Below, in pieces: positions 14,769-22,020 of a stretch of DNA of 60,952 nucleotides. Each line of letters starts with the position of its first letter. Position 1 is the stretch's first letter. Origin of the DNA: an uncultured Clostridia bacterium (GTDB lineage: Bacteria > Bacillota > Clostridia > Christensenellales > UBA1242); NCBI GenBank assembly GCA_944381215.1, contig CALWKF010000009.1, forward strand, positions 1-60,952. The letters run 5' to 3'. The notes below the pieces were generated by a model that saw only the letters and a program-made list of their open reading frames with translations, had not been told where the DNA came from and did not search any database. Both the position numbers and the translations under genes were made by a program.

Positions 14769-16460
14769 ATGGCACATATGTATCAAAATTTCAAGTGGCA
14801 AAGATTTAATAAAATAGTTGTCGTTATCTCTATTTTGATTCTTTTGCTAACGAGTATTTTTGCTGTTCGTGTTTTTTTCGCCCCTGTAAGTGGACCTGTC
14901 GAAGCGGCTGAGCAAGAATATCAAGTTGCTTATGCAAGGCATCGCTATACTGGTACCTCTACTCTGTATGAAGATTATTGTTATTGTTATGTTTTTTTAA
15001 CATGTGATAATTTAGGTATAAGTTCGATTACTTTTCCCACACTTAAATATTATAATTCAAGAGGTGAATCTATATCTTCCTCATCAACTGATACATCCAT
15101 TTACTGGCGACCTTCATTAAATTTAACAATTAATTTAAGTGGATATTCTTGGATTAGTTCAGTTACTTCTTTTTCTGCTACTTATGGTCGTACAGCTTTT
15201 GGCGCTAGAACTTTAGATGATGCAAAATCTACAGCAAAAAATAATTTAGGAGCTTCAAAATATGGAGGAACAACAACTTTTACGCGAAGCGGCAATTCGT
15301 TTACTTCGACTGTAAGTCTTAGTTTTTATTCTACTCATTTTAGTTCCAACCATGAATTTTATTCGGTTTTATACATTGATTTAGAAAAACCTACTGATAG
15401 CATTTCTGCTAATTCATATACTTTAACCTTTAATTATAATGGCGGGAATATTTTAACCAGTTCTAAGACAGTTACATACAATTCTGTTATTGGCACTTTG
15501 CCTGCTCCAACTCGAGAAAATTATATTTTCGATGGTTGGTATATTGGTAGTACAAAACTAACAGAAACAAGAACTTGGACCTATACATCCAACCAAAAAG
15601 CAACTGCTCAGTGGACTTTTGATGGCTATACACTCGCATATAGTGTCGATAATGATATAGGTGGCTCTATCGTAGGAGCAAGTACACAGTATGCCAAAAA
15701 CTCCTCAGTCACTGTCACAGCCTCGCCGGCGGAGGGCTATGTATTTGACCATTGGGTGCTAAATGGCACCTCCGCGACCGCAAACCCCTTGACCTTTACA
15801 ATCACTCAAAACAGCACCCTTGTCGCATACTTCCGTGAAATACCGAATGTCACCGTTACAATCAGTGGGGACATCCAGTGCGACATCCAAAAAACAGTGG
15901 ACAGCGATGCCTTTATCGTGGTAACTCCACCCACCAGCAACTATGTTTCCAGCATTACCATTGACGGCAAAGTCTTCCCAATTCAGTACTACCACGCGAA
16001 TGTCTATGGCGCGGGCGAGGCACACCTAATTAGTTACACTGTGCGCGACACCTCCAACACTTTTTCAATCTATTTTGAAAACCTCTTTGGCTCCAGTACC
16101 CTGGAAATTTCGCTCGTGAACGTAAAGCCGACCTACCAAAACCCGCCACTCGGTGGGGCGAGCGTTGAGGGCGTGGCCACCCAAGCAACCGTTGGTGGCG
16201 AAACCCGTGTGACTGGCGTTGACACTTCTAGCGCGAATGCCACCGTGCACTTGAGCGCAATCTCGTACGCTGGCTATGTGTTCACAGGCTGGACCGCTAG
16301 CGACGGCACCGACTTGTCCGCATACGGAAGTAGTGCAGACATCCCATATTCGCTAATCGAGGGCAAAATAATCACCGCCAACTTCACCTCCACCTCGAAC
16401 TCCAGCGCAAACGGCATCACCGACAACCAAGACGAAGACGGCATCCCCGAAATTATCTAA
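14769..16460 (+). CDS. Secreted surface protein with InlB/Flg_new-type repeats
   Basis: 563 residues. A signal helix at 15-33 is followed by PVEAAEQ, as in the 12766 protein. Residues 40-215 are a unique aromatic and Ser/Thr-rich domain. About 218-285 is a repeat of the Listeria-Bacteroides type (LTFNYNGGNI, ENYIFDGWY). About 290-350 is an InlB-like unit (GYVFDHWVLNGT), followed by a diverged middle domain, a last unit (GYVFTGWTASDGTDLSAYG) and a tail ending PEII. The start ATG at 14769 is preceded by AAAGATAAAGGATGGCACAT. Its downstream 77 bp equal those of the previous surface gene. Probably an adhesin-type protein; the target is unknown. Confidence 0.75.
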   Translation: MAHMYQNFKWQRFNKIVVVISILILLLTSIFAVRVFFAPVSGPVEAAEQEYQVAYARHRYTGTSTLYEDYCYCYVFLTCDNLGISSITFPTLKYYNSRGESISSSSTDTSIYWRPSLNLTINLSGYSWISSVTSFSATYGRTAFGARTLDDAKSTAKNNLGASKYGGTTTFTRSGNSFTSTVSLSFYSTHFSSNHEFYSVLYIDLEKPTDSISANSYTLTFNYNGGNILTSSKTVTYNSVIGTLPAPTRENYIFDGWYIGSTKLTETRTWTYTSNQKATAQWTFDGYTLAYSVDNDIGGSIVGASTQYAKNSSVTVTASPAEGYVFDHWVLNGTSATANPLTFTITQNSTLVAYFREIPNVTVTISGDIQCDIQKTVDSDAFIVVTPPTSNYVSSITIDGKVFPIQYYHANVYGAGEAHLISYTVRDTSNTFSIYFENLFGSSTLEISLVNVKPTYQNPPLGGASVEGVATQATVGGETRVTGVDTSSANATVHLSAISYAGYVFTGWTASDGTDLSAYGSSADIPYSLIEGKIITANFTSTSNSSANGITDNQDEDGIPEII

Positions 16461-16521
16461 CCGCACCAAATAGCCTTTATACATTATACATAAGAAATTT
16501 TAAAAAACAATCCACTTTAAA
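16445..16521 (+). repeat. 77-bp repeat, copy B
   Basis: Nearly identical to 14205-14281, again covering the PEII codons, the stop and the following 61 bp. Confidence 0.85.
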
Positions 16522-16562
16522 CTGCACCAAAACGGCCACTTTTAAAGGTGCAGTTTATTATT
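16518..16562 (+). terminator. Terminator with long loop after the second surface gene
   Basis: TAAACTGCACC and GGTGCAGTTTA are perfect 11-bp arms around an 18-nt loop, followed by TTATTATTTA. Confidence 0.6.
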
Positions 16563-16618
16563 TACGCAAGTTTAAAAATACTAAGTTTCACTCTCTTTGT
16601 AACTAATAAAATCACTTG

Positions 16619-16815
16619 GTCATCCTGAGTGTCGACCCGCAGCGCCTTCGTAACTCAGCGTATACGAAAAGTAACAATAGAAACATCTAGCATGCCGCTG
16701 CCCGAAGGATCTCATCCTTTCCGCTTTAAATAAGCCTCGACCCGCGTAGTCTTCGTAATTAGCGTATACGAAAAGTAACAATAGAAACATTTAGCAAGAC
16801 GCTGCCCGAAGGATC
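16619..16815 (+). repeat. Two expanded REP-like repeats in tandem
   Basis: Two copies (about 16619-16716 and 16735-16815) of the dispersed repeat, each with an extra internal block containing AGCGTATACGAAAAGTAACA. The copies differ at scattered bases. Confidence 0.7.
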
Positions 16816-16887
16816 TATTCCGCTTAAAAAATCCTCAATAAATTACAAACAATCATTCAAAGTAAGTAGTCTTACTTATATATAATC

Positions 16888-16984
16888 GGGAGTACGCCAC
16901 GCACTGTGCTCTCTGCACAAAATAATCTTCTTCTTTTGCGCCTCACTTTTCGATGCAAATCACCAGTGTTTACTGGTTTTTTTA
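16888..16984 (+). ncRNA. Possible small non-coding RNA ending in a terminator
   Basis: A TATAAT at 16881-16886 (no good -35) is followed by about 95 nt with no reading frame of note, a perfect TGTGC-TCTCT-GCACA hairpin (16905-16919) and an ACCAGT-GTTT-ACTGGT hairpin with a T run (16962-16983). It lies between two protein genes with their own signals. The terminator is convincing; the RNA itself is inferred and matches no family I recognise. Confidence 0.35.
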
Positions 16985-16992
16985 TCGTCATA

Positions 16993-17021
16993 TTGACTTT
17001 ATAAGGTTCCCGTGATATAAT
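16993..17021 (+). promoter_or_regulatory. Promoter of the 17049 gene
   Basis: TTGACT, 17-bp spacer, TATAAT; ribosome site AAAAGAGGAG follows. Confidence 0.65.
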
Positions 17022-17048
17022 TTAACAAAACGAAAAGAGGAGATTTTT

Positions 17049-17771
17049 ATGGAAAACGAAAACAAAAAAAACTTGAGAGCAATGCAATTTGACATTGAAC
17101 ACACTGCTCGCAAAAGACATGTTAACCGGTATGGTTCATCATTGTTATTAGGCTTAGGGAGATTCGAGGCAAAGCGCGTGCCAAGGTATATGGACTACAT
17201 TTTTGATGAACTGCTTGAGAATGCCGATGTTTTATATGAAATGGCGCGAGTGAATTTGGATATAATGGAAGAGGTTATTAGATTTAAATTCGGTAGCCTC
17301 GACAACGATTTTGTGGAGGCCTCTAGGCGTGGCGCGGAGGTGAAAACAGCTGCGTATAATCAATCAAATCAGCGCTTTAATGAGATTTTGGAGTACGCTC
17401 TAAATGGACACAGTTTTAAACTTGAGGATGACCGGCTAGAGTCTAAAAGACCTATTTGGGCGATCGAGCAAATAGAAGATATTTTTGCATATTTGCGTGA
17501 AAGGCAAAAGGTGCAAAACGATGAAATGGGTGAGAGAAGTATTTACGCTCAGTGTTTATCGCAGGTTGTGAAAAAGAAATATAGCGAGTCTATCAATTTT
17601 GATGACACGGAATTTTGGCGTCTGTACGCTCAGTGCATTTTTGATAAAAATGTATTATCAAGCGAACGAACAAAACTTTATACTCTGCAGAAAAAATACA
17701 AAGATGATTTGGAGCGTGAGGCTTTGCTTGATGAGAAATATCCAGGCAGACATAGTTTTGGTTGTGATTAG
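17049..17771 (+). CDS. Unknown soluble protein
   Basis: Not recognised. 240 residues, charged and apparently helical throughout, with no signal peptide, membrane span or catalytic motif that I can name. Notable parts are YMDYIFDELLENADVLYEMA (61-80), NQSNQRFNEILEYALNGH (106-123) and a Cys in each of two similar stretches, IYAQCLSQVV and LYAQCIFDKN. It has its own promoter and a good ribosome site, and is followed 156 bp later by rplM. It is probably cytoplasmic; no function is proposed. Confidence 0.75.
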   Translation: MENENKKNLRAMQFDIEHTARKRHVNRYGSSLLLGLGRFEAKRVPRYMDYIFDELLENADVLYEMARVNLDIMEEVIRFKFGSLDNDFVEASRRGAEVKTAAYNQSNQRFNEILEYALNGHSFKLEDDRLESKRPIWAIEQIEDIFAYLRERQKVQNDEMGERSIYAQCLSQVVKKKYSESINFDDTEFWRLYAQCIFDKNVLSSERTKLYTLQKKYKDDLEREALLDEKYPGRHSFGCD

Positions 17772-17810
17772 ATAAAAGTGGAATTTTTATAAATTTCAGC
17801 CTTTTAACTC

Positions 17811-17839
17811 TTGACAAATCACCAAAATTTTATTATAAT
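17811..17839 (+). promoter_or_regulatory. Promoter of rplM-rpsI
   Basis: Consensus TTGACA, 17-bp spacer, TATAAT, as expected for a strong ribosomal protein promoter. Confidence 0.8.
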
Positions 17840-17845
17840 ATTTCA

Positions 17846-17926
17846 ATCTATTGAAAATATTGGTGAATTAGCCCCTCGCTGATGCTTGGTAGATAAATTT
17901 ATGACTTTTTCGGAGGAAAACTCATT
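17846..17926 (+). other. 5' leader of rplM
   Basis: About 80 nt of leader precede the rplM start. Ribosomal L13 operons of Firmicutes often carry a leader that binds L13. Here a small TCAAT/ATTGA pairing is the only clear stem, so regulation by L13 is possible but not shown. Confidence 0.3.
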
Positions 17927-18367
17927 ATGAAGACTTATATGCCAACACAGTCGCGTGAAAACGCAAAGTGGTGGATCGTGGACGCTACAAACGTGCCCCT
18001 CGGCCGTCTCGCTAGCCAGGTAGCCGCAATCTTGCGTGGTAAGAACAAGCCTACCTACACACCACACGCCGACATGGGCGACTATGTAATCGTCATCAAC
18101 TGCGACAAGGTTGCTCTGACTGGTAACAAAATTAACCAAAAAATGTACCGCTACCACACACTTTACCCAGGTGGCGACCGCGAAATCGCGTACAAAGATT
18201 TAATGCAGGACCGTAGCGACTTTGTCGTTATGCGCGCCGTAAAGGGTATGATGCCCAAGAACGCATTGGGTAAGCAAATGCTCAAGAAACTCCGCACCTA
18301 CAAGGGTGAGAACCACGAGCACCAGGCGCAAAACCCTCAACCTTACGCTATCAAAGGAGGTAGATAA
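17927..18367 (+). CDS. rplM: 50S ribosomal protein L13
   Basis: 146 residues, the normal length. Typical blocks are [39 protein letters not shown], the [10 protein letters not shown] segment and [12 protein letters not shown]. It binds 23S rRNA early in large-subunit assembly. The start follows CGGAGGAAAACTCATT. It is followed 2 bp later by rpsI, the universal pairing of these genes. Confidence 0.97.
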   Translation: MKTYMPTQSRENAKWWIVDATNVPLGRLASQVAAILRGKNKPTYTPHADMGDYVIVINCDKVALTGNKINQKMYRYHTLYPGGDREIAYKDLMQDRSDFVVMRAVKGMMPKNALGKQMLKKLRTYKGENHEHQAQNPQPYAIKGGR

Positions 18368-18369
18368 TT

Positions 18370-18777
18370 ATGGCAGCAAAAGCAATTCCTAACCCATACA
18401 CACATGCAACTGGGCGTCGTAAATCATCTATCGCCCGCGTGCGTATCATTGCAGGCAAGGGTAAAATCACAATCAACAAGAAGGACATCGAGGAATACTT
18501 CGGCCTTGCAACTCTTAAACAAATCGTTCGCCAGCCATTGGTTTTGACTAACACCTTAGATAAATACGACGTGTACGTAACAGTAAATGGTGGTGGCTTT
18601 GGTGGACAGGCAGGTGCCATTCGTCATGGTATCGCTCGCGCACTCGAGAAAGCAAACGCAGACTTCCGTCCCGTTCTCAAAACCGCAGGGTTGTTAACTC
18701 GCGACCCACGTATGAAAGAGCGTAAGAAATATGGTTTGCACAAGGCGCGCCGTGCTGTACAGTTTAGCAAACGTTAA
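18370..18777 (+). CDS. rpsI: 30S ribosomal protein S9
   Basis: 135 residues ending in the conserved RRAVQFSKR tail, which reaches the P-site tRNA. Other family blocks are [13 protein letters not shown] and [21 protein letters not shown]. The ribosome site GGAGG lies at the end of rplM. The last 70 bp of the gene plus 25 bp downstream are repeated several times further on (see att-like repeats), which suggests that the 3' end of the gene has served as an integration site. Confidence 0.97.
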   Translation: MAAKAIPNPYTHATGRRKSSIARVRIIAGKGKITINKKDIEEYFGLATLKQIVRQPLVLTNTLDKYDVYVTVNGGGFGGQAGAIRHGIARALEKANADFRPVLKTAGLLTRDPRMKERKKYGLHKARRAVQFSKR

Positions 18778-18802
18778 TCGCGAACGTGGGCAAGAGCCAG
18801 CC
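18705..18802 (+). repeat. att-like repeat, copy 1 (3' end of intact rpsI)
   Basis: Runs from CCCACG in rpsI to CAGCC after the stop. It contains the coding end of S9 and TAATCGCGAACGTGGGCAAG. Its outer parts CCCACGT and ACGTGGG are inverted. It is the reference for copies 2-4. Confidence 0.8.
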
Positions 18803-18888
18803 TCGAAAAAGAGAGGCAAAATACAAATCATGTTGGGAAGACCGCATGGTTTGTTTTTTTATTTAGTTGGGCGAGGCTGTCTATTAAA

Positions 18889-18980
18889 CCCACGTATGAA
18901 GGAAAGAAAGAAATACGGTGATGCGCGCCGTGCAGTACAGTTCAGCAAACGTTAATCGCGAACGTGGGCAAGAGTCAGCC
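18889..18980 (+). repeat. att-like repeat, copy 2
   Basis: 92 bp. It still encodes [19 protein letters not shown] in frame with a stop, with many synonymous changes against copy 1 (for example ATGAAGGAAAGAAAG for ATGAAAGAGCGTAAG). It is preceded by GGGCGAGGCTGTCTATTAAA, also found before copy 3. Confidence 0.8.
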
Positions 18981-19067
18981 ACTTATTACTTGGCTTTAAT
19001 TATGACTATATCTTGGAAACAGGGTATAGTTTTATTTTTAGTTTGCTGGGCGAGGCTGTCTATTAAA

Positions 19068-19155
19068 CCCACGTATGAAAGAGCGTAAGAAATATGGTGA
19101 TGCGCGCCGTGCTTTTAGTATCACAAGCGTTAATAAATAGGGTCGTTAGCCAGCC
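19068..19155 (+). repeat. att-like repeat, copy 3 (left border of the cargo island)
   Basis: 88 bp. The start is very close to copy 1 (CCCACGTATGAAAGAGCGTAAGAA region), but the end is degenerate (GCTTTTAGTATCACAAGCG instead of GCTGTACAGTTTAGCAAACG). The copies are spaced 184 and 179 bp apart. Confidence 0.75.
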
Positions 19156-19235
19156 TAAAGTAGGATAGAAAATCAGTATAAAAACTCACGCAATTTTTTT
19201 ATTTAATTTAAAAAACTTGAATTTTCTATATCGTA

Positions 19236-19264
19236 TTGAATTTGCCTATATTATGTGATATAAT
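19236..19264 (+). promoter_or_regulatory. Promoter of the MoxR-VWA operon
   Basis: TTGAAT, 17-bp spacer, TATAAT. The -10 box ends at 19264, so translation cannot start at the in-frame TTG there and the start at 19291 is favoured. Confidence 0.6.
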
Positions 19265-19290
19265 TGAACAAAAGACAAAGAGGTGATCAA

Positions 19291-21606
19291 TTGACACATT
19301 TAAGAGATTTTATTGTAAGAACACGTCTTGACAATACTGACGAAAATCAAAAAACAGGTAACTCTGCGTTTGATACCCAAGATTATGTGTTCTTTGAAAC
19401 ATATGATGAAGTGAAAGGCATAGATTCAGATAAACGTTATGTTTACGCTTCAGATTACGCTGTTATGAATTGGGCCCCCCTTAGCGGAAAAAGGAAAGGT
19501 CCTAAGGGTAGACAATCGACTTGGCATTGGCTGCGCTCGGCCTACGGTAAGTCTCATGTCGACTGTGTTACTGATGGAGGCTCGCTCACCTCTCACAATG
19601 CAAGCTTCCAGAGCATCGGGCTGTGTCCAGCTTTACACCTTAATCTCTCATCTGTAATCTCCGCGCGAAGCGCGTCACGCGACTTTAAAATCAAGCCTTT
19701 TAAGGATGAAAATGGCAAAATTTTATATTACACTATTGAATTTGGCTCTTATCCACAAGATAAAGCAAGAAATAGTAGTGAATTAGAAAAATTATATAAT
19801 GCACGTAAATTAACTCCAACCGGTAAAACCTACACTGGATATATGAAAGAAGACGGCAGTTTTGAACAAAACCAGGAGTTTGAATATGGTGATAAAAAGT
19901 ATGTTAGAGTTATTTCAAAAAAATATGATATTGACTCTGAATATAAGGACAAAACAAAAGCGCCAGAAGACGGAACTCCTATGTGGGCCAAAGTTCAACC
20001 AATCAAATGGAAAATAAAAAATTGGGATGAACTTCCAAGGTCTATTAATCCTAATGGAAATGGAACTGCTAAAACTATTTATGTAAAATCTGAAGAAGTA
20101 ATTATGTCAGGAATTCCTTTCTATCCAGAATATGACAAAACAGAACATACAATGTGGCAAAACAGTCTATTGCGCGCGTTTTTTAATGACTATGATTTAT
20201 ACGAAGAATTGAGTAAGGGAAACGGAAATAAAAGATATAAAGCGGATAAAAATTATTGTTTCAAAGGTAAAGGCTTTCTACAAGAAGCGCTTGATAGTTC
20301 TTTGAGCATTTCTTCCGCTATCACACAAGAAGATGAAAAAGAACGTACACAAGAGTCACAAAAGCGTTGGTCAAGGCTCGAAAAACTAAATCCAGACAAG
20401 ACCCCCGCAAAACTCCGCAGAAGAATGACCGATACCGAAATGATTAAGAGCTGGATTGATGCAGGGCAGTCAGTGTTGCTTCGTGGTCCCTCTGGAATTG
20501 GTAAAACTGAGAGAATTAAAAAGTTATATCCAGACCTAATTTATATTAAACTCACAAATAATATGTTCCCCGAAAAAGTCGTTGGCTCTATGAACCTGCA
20601 AACAGGACAGGCAATTCCGCCAGACTTCGCGAAAACTGCGCTGTTGTCCTGTGCAACGGAAGAGGAGCGCAAACTAATTGAAGAAAATATTCAAAATCTT
20701 TATGAACTTGCAGACACGATTTACGAGCGTTCCAAATCAGCAAAAGGCAAAGTTGTTATTATGCTTGACGAACTTTTGAATGTAAAGCCTGCTGTTCAAT
20801 CGCTTGTTTACACGCTTGTGCTTAACCAAATTGTGGAAACAGGGAAAGGGCTAAAACTTCCCGCAAATACCGTTGTTGTAGCCACTGGTAACCAGAAAAA
20901 ATATTCAACTGTTGCAGAAGACTTAGCCGAGCCCCTCGAAAAGAGGTTTGACCACATCTTAGATATGGAGCCGAAGGTGAGCGAGTGGCTTTACGAGTAC
21001 GCTATTCCTGAAAAAATTCATCCATCAGTCATTGGCTATATATTCTCAAAATATTATGAAAATAGTCGCAGTGATGAATTAGGTAACATAGGTTACTTTT
21101 ACGAAGAGCCCGAAGTCGGCGAAAATCATCTCGATAAAAATGGTTGTCGTGGCAGAACAAACGACCCTCGAGGCTGGGCCTCGATTTCAAACACCTTGTA
21201 TGCCTTGGAGGAAGATTTAAAGAATGGAAAGTTTGTAGGAAAAGATGTCGAGGCATTGGTAAGGGTTTCAATTGGCTCCAAACTTCGCGAGGAATGGGCA
21301 GAGGAATTCTTTAACTTTTATAATTATCCTACTCTTACTGTTGAAGAGATTGTTGAAAAAAGATACACCAAGGCAGACTTGCCTGCTGATATTAACGAAA
21401 AATTTGCAACAATGGCGGGACTTTTAAATGCGACACCAGAGCAGGTCAGCGCTTGTCGAAAATTTATACGCAAACATTGCGACCCTGAATATTTGTCTGT
21501 TTTCGATATTTATTGGGCAGGTAATGATGAGGAGCGTATGGAAAAAATCGTAGAACTAAGGGAACTTTCTGCTAGCAAATCAGAGATTGAGGGGGTATAT
21601 AGATGA
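19291..21606 (+). CDS. MoxR-type AAA+ ATPase with N-terminal DUF6273/C-type-lectin-like regions
   Basis: 771 residues from TTG 19291 (ribosome site AAAGAGGTGAT). Residues 1-120 resemble the second half of a DUF6273-type lectin-like domain (VFFETYDEVKG, HWLRSAYG, LCPALHLNLSS). Residues 130-340 resemble the first half of such a domain (IEFGSYPQDKA, PIKWKIKNW, WQNSLLRAFFNDY), so the halves are in inverted order. From about 375 a MoxR-like AAA+ domain follows: Walker A LLRGPSGIGKTE, Walker B VVIMLDELLN, sensor 1 VVVATGNQ and an arginine region EPLEKRFDH. MoxR proteins work as remodelling ATPases with VWA partners; both partners are encoded next. The lectin-like part may bind a target. A role in biological conflict is inferred from the architecture. 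Confidence 0.8.
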   Translation: MTHLRDFIVRTRLDNTDENQKTGNSAFDTQDYVFFETYDEVKGIDSDKRYVYASDYAVMNWAPLSGKRKGPKGRQSTWHWLRSAYGKSHVDCVTDGGSLTSHNASFQSIGLCPALHLNLSSVISARSASRDFKIKPFKDENGKILYYTIEFGSYPQDKARNSSELEKLYNARKLTPTGKTYTGYMKEDGSFEQNQEFEYGDKKYVRVISKKYDIDSEYKDKTKAPEDGTPMWAKVQPIKWKIKNWDELPRSINPNGNGTAKTIYVKSEEVIMSGIPFYPEYDKTEHTMWQNSLLRAFFNDYDLYEELSKGNGNKRYKADKNYCFKGKGFLQEALDSSLSISSAITQEDEKERTQESQKRWSRLEKLNPDKTPAKLRRRMTDTEMIKSWIDAGQSVLLRGPSGIGKTERIKKLYPDLIYIKLTNNMFPEKVVGSMNLQTGQAIPPDFAKTALLSCATEEERKLIEENIQNLYELADTIYERSKSAKGKVVIMLDELLNVKPAVQSLVYTLVLNQIVETGKGLKLPANTVVVATGNQKKYSTVAEDLAEPLEKRFDHILDMEPKVSEWLYEYAIPEKIHPSVIGYIFSKYYENSRSDELGNIGYFYEEPEVGENHLDKNGCRGRTNDPRGWASISNTLYALEEDLKNGKFVGKDVEALVRVSIGSKLREEWAEEFFNFYNYPTLTVEEIVEKRYTKADLPADINEKFATMAGLLNATPEQVSACRKFIRKHCDPEYLSVFDIYWAGNDEERMEKIVELRELSASKSEIEGVYR
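19516..19674 (+). other. Segment resembling a variable region of diversified lectin-like proteins
   Basis: Encodes the stretch from STWHWLRS to LCPALHLN, followed within 15 bp by a GC-rich hairpin CGCGC-GAA-GCGCG. The segment is GC-richer than the gene around it. In diversity-generating retroelements the variable repeat sits in this part of the lectin fold and is often followed by a short hairpin. No reverse transcriptase or template repeat is in the window. Confidence 0.4.
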
Positions 21607-21983
21607 TTAAAGAACTAATAGATTTACAGCGCAATTCAAAGGCAACTTGCGCGATAATCGAGGACTCGGACAGCGGGAAATTATTGCCAACAGTTTTAAT
21701 GAAAGCAAGTGTCAGCGATAAGTTTCTTTTTTCGAATAAACCGCCTTTTGCAGACAAAATTGATGAAAAATGCGCAAAAAACAAACTATGTTATTTTGTT
21801 ATCAAGGGAATTGATGAAATTTCAACGGAGCAACAAAATAGATATGTTGGACTTGTTAAAGATAGAGAGTTTAACGGGTATGCTATTCCCAATAATTGCA
21901 TTTTAGTCTTTACCGTGCAAAATAGGTCTAATTTAAAAAAAGTGTCTAGTGAGTTATATCACTTTGCCGTCGTTGCTTTTTAG
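21603..21983 (+). CDS. Small AAA-like protein without a Walker A motif
   Basis: 126 residues; its start overlaps the stop of the MoxR gene (ATGA). The middle reads FVIKGIDEISTEQQNRYVGLV and then NNCILVFTVQN, which parallels the Walker B and sensor 1 part of MoxR ATPases (DEIDK..NRLL.., VVATGN). The P-loop is missing and the Walker B acidic pair is weakened. It may be an inactive partner that joins or regulates the ATPase ring, or a decayed remnant of a second ATPase. Tight coupling between the two flanking genes argues for a retained function. Confidence 0.55.
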   Translation: MIKELIDLQRNSKATCAIIEDSDSGKLLPTVLMKASVSDKFLFSNKPPFADKIDEKCAKNKLCYFVIKGIDEISTEQQNRYVGLVKDREFNGYAIPNNCILVFTVQNRSNLKKVSSELYHFAVVAF

Positions 21984-22020
21984 TTTGATATAATCTAGTT
22001 TTATACAAAAGGAGTCTGTT

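Noticed and set aside
18731-18955. Reading frame of 74 codons after rpsI
   Set aside because: It merely links out-of-frame rpsI sequence with the second copy of the S9 tail; it has no ribosome site.
18705-19155. Evenly spaced repeats that might suggest a CRISPR array
   Set aside because: The units are copies of the rpsI 3' end of 88-98 bp with 86-bp gaps that themselves share sequence. There are no 25-40 bp repeats with unique spacers and no cas genes.
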